Shown here piece after piece: positions 54,760 to 55,795 of a stretch of 55,795 nucleotides of DNA. A program made the translations under genes and the position numbers. This stretch comes from Pasteurellaceae bacterium 15-036681. Lineage in GTDB: Bacteria; Pseudomonadota; Gammaproteobacteria; Enterobacterales; Pasteurellaceae. The notes under the pieces were generated by a model. That model did no database searches. It was not told the origin of the DNA and worked only from the letters and a program-made list of their open reading frames with translations. Where the stretch lies: NCBI GenBank assembly GCA_002002485.1, contig MQVI01000014.1:1-55795 (forward strand). The letters run 5' to 3'. How positions within the stretch are numbered: position 1 is the stretch's first letter; the number at the start of each line of letters is the position of its first letter.

Positions 54760-55795
54760 CTATTTTTTCTTTTTCGGATTAATTAATGTCGCCTTTTGGT
54801 TTTCATCAATTTCTAAATATCCAGTATCACCTGTTAATAGAGAAGAATACACAACCCCTTTTTTACAATCTGATATTGGCATATCAAATCCCATAGAGTT
54901 AATCATAAAGGTAGATAATTGTTGATGGAATAATCTTGGACATTTTTCAAAGACTTTCATATTTTCCATAACATTTTTGTTATTAGAATAAATAAATGTC
55001 GGAACAATATATTGTTCTTCATCTGTTGTTCCCTGATTATAATATTTTTCAGTAACAAACTGTCCATGGTCTGAAGTATATATTAAAATATAATCATCTT
55101 TGTTGCGCTTTTGTAAGTGCTGATATACCTTTTGAATAAATTGGTCAGTGTTATAAATAGTACTATCATAATTATCTAAAGGCGTATTCTGTTTAAATAT
55201 TTTTTCAGATTCTGATAAATATTCACCGTATACAGAATGAGAACCTCGTTGGTGCAACACGATAAAGTTATTGCCCTCATCTAGATTAATCTGTTCAAAA
55301 AGTGGAATTAAACGATGGTCATTCATTCCTCTAGATATATCGGCACCTAAATGAGTTGGCATAATAATGTGTTGCATCCAATTTTTACCCATGAGATTGA
55401 GTAAACGCATTTCTTGTTCAGGCTGAGATGTATAATAATAGGTATTATAGCCTTGCATTCTTGCTAAATTGAATACATTTGTATCCCCTTTCATAATTTG
55501 CTCTACACCATTTGGATAGGGTATTGCATTAAGTAATGCAGGAACAGAAATTGCAGTTAATACACCAGCACTATATGTTTCTTTGAATAGTGAATTATCT
55601 GTATATTGATTATTTTGAGCTAATTTAGTTAAGAATGGCATGGTTTCTCGGCTATAGCCAAAATGATTTACATTTTTAGCACTAACACTTTCACCTAAAA
55701 TAAGAATAATATTTGTTGCTTTAGGGACAGAAATAATATTCGGCGTAGGATGATGATATTTAGGAATATCACTTAAATCAAGTAGATCATAAGGT
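54760..55795 (-). CDS. Phosphoethanolamine transferase, C-terminal part (cut by window end)
   Basis: The catalytic domain of an alkaline-phosphatase-fold enzyme that adds phosphoethanolamine to lipid A or LPS core. The frame stays open past 55641 to the window edge, so the protein starts outside. Visible motifs are LILGESVSAKNVNHFGYSRET with the catalytic Thr in RETMP, LHQRGSHSVYGEY, and YTSDHGQFV with metal-binding Asp-His. About 345 residues are present; the N-terminal membrane helices are missing. The EptA/EptB/OpgE subtype cannot be fixed. Confidence 0.9.
   Translation of the reverse strand, partial: PYDLLDLSDIPKYHHPTPNIISVPKATNIILILGESVSAKNVNHFGYSRETMPFLTKLAQNNQYTDNSLFKETYSAGVLTAISVPALLNAIPYPNGVEQIMKGDTNVFNLARMQGYNTYYYTSQPEQEMRLLNLMGKNWMQHIIMPTHLGADISRGMNDHRLIPLFEQINLDEGNNFIVLHQRGSHSVYGEYLSESEKIFKQNTPLDNYDSTIYNTDQFIQKVYQHLQKRNKDDYILIYTSDHGQFVTEKYYNQGTTDEEQYIVPTFIYSNNKNVMENMKVFEKCPRLFHQQLSTFMINSMGFDMPISDCKKGVVYSSLLTGDTGYLEIDENQKATLINPKKKK

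Overview
The window looks like chromosome from a member of the Pasteurellaceae, most likely the Actinobacillus/Mannheimia branch. The gene set (gyrA, uvrC, aspS-nudB-yebC, bamD/rluD, thrAB, pykA, cysB, gcvA, ilvY) is ordinary gammaproteobacterial core. Perfect ACAAGCGGT words, the Apl-type DNA uptake signal, occur at 12836, 19965 (reverse), 46786 (reverse) and 49086. Base composition is AT-rich. I see no rRNA, tRNA, insertion sequence, prophage or CRISPR array.

Layout. 1-2655: tail of an unknown gene, a methyltransferase flanked by DnaA-box-like sites, and the type II NADH dehydrogenase ndh. 2775-10331: gyrA, then a convergent four-gene Dpp/Opp/Nik-type ABC importer with a fused double ATPase. 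10483-11280: a competence-type CRP-S site and a toxin-antitoxin pair resembling H. influenzae HI0660/HI0659. 11353-20615: thyA, a lipoprotein, pgsA, uvrC, a BASS transporter, a DegP-type protease with a sigma-E-like promoter, cstA with a perfect CRP site, and a TatD-type hydrolase. 20612-22027: a second toxin-antitoxin pair downstream of comF, which carries its own CRP-S-like site. 22067-32656: a HAD phosphatase, a Slam-like outer membrane protein, rluD/bamD, tsaD, hrpA, a DUF441 protein, and grpE behind a sigma-32-like promoter. 32936-38276: aspS, a small membrane protein, nudB, yebC, two lipoproteins and ruvC. 38312-43535: ridA-like gene, ilvE, the sRNA GcvB, gcvA, yjjG, cysB and a periplasmic protein. 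43577-55795: a SulP transporter, recD, pykA, sixA, thrL-thrA-thrB with its attenuator, upp, ilvY and a phosphoethanolamine transferase cut by the window end.

How the parts connect. GcvB lies between gcvA and ilvE. Its GU-rich seed is complementary over 8 nt to the stretch between the Shine-Dalgarno and start codon of ilvE, so the sRNA probably represses its neighbour. Both toxin-antitoxin modules are tied to CRP-S-like sites, which suggests they are linked to natural competence. Amino-acid control recurs: Thr/Ile attenuation of thrAB, ilvE, ilvY, cysB and gcvA.

The least explained signal is a set of short palindromes. One 63-bp palindrome sits in frame inside hrpA and adds 21 residues, and a single hairpin of nearly the same sequence lies before the tatD-family gene. 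A 102-bp nest of hairpins separates the ABC importer's binding protein from its permeases. Several GTAGGG-flanked hairpins and three C-rich TTT-nnn-AAA hairpins lie between genes. Calls rest on reading the sequence and remembered family features; no database search was possible.
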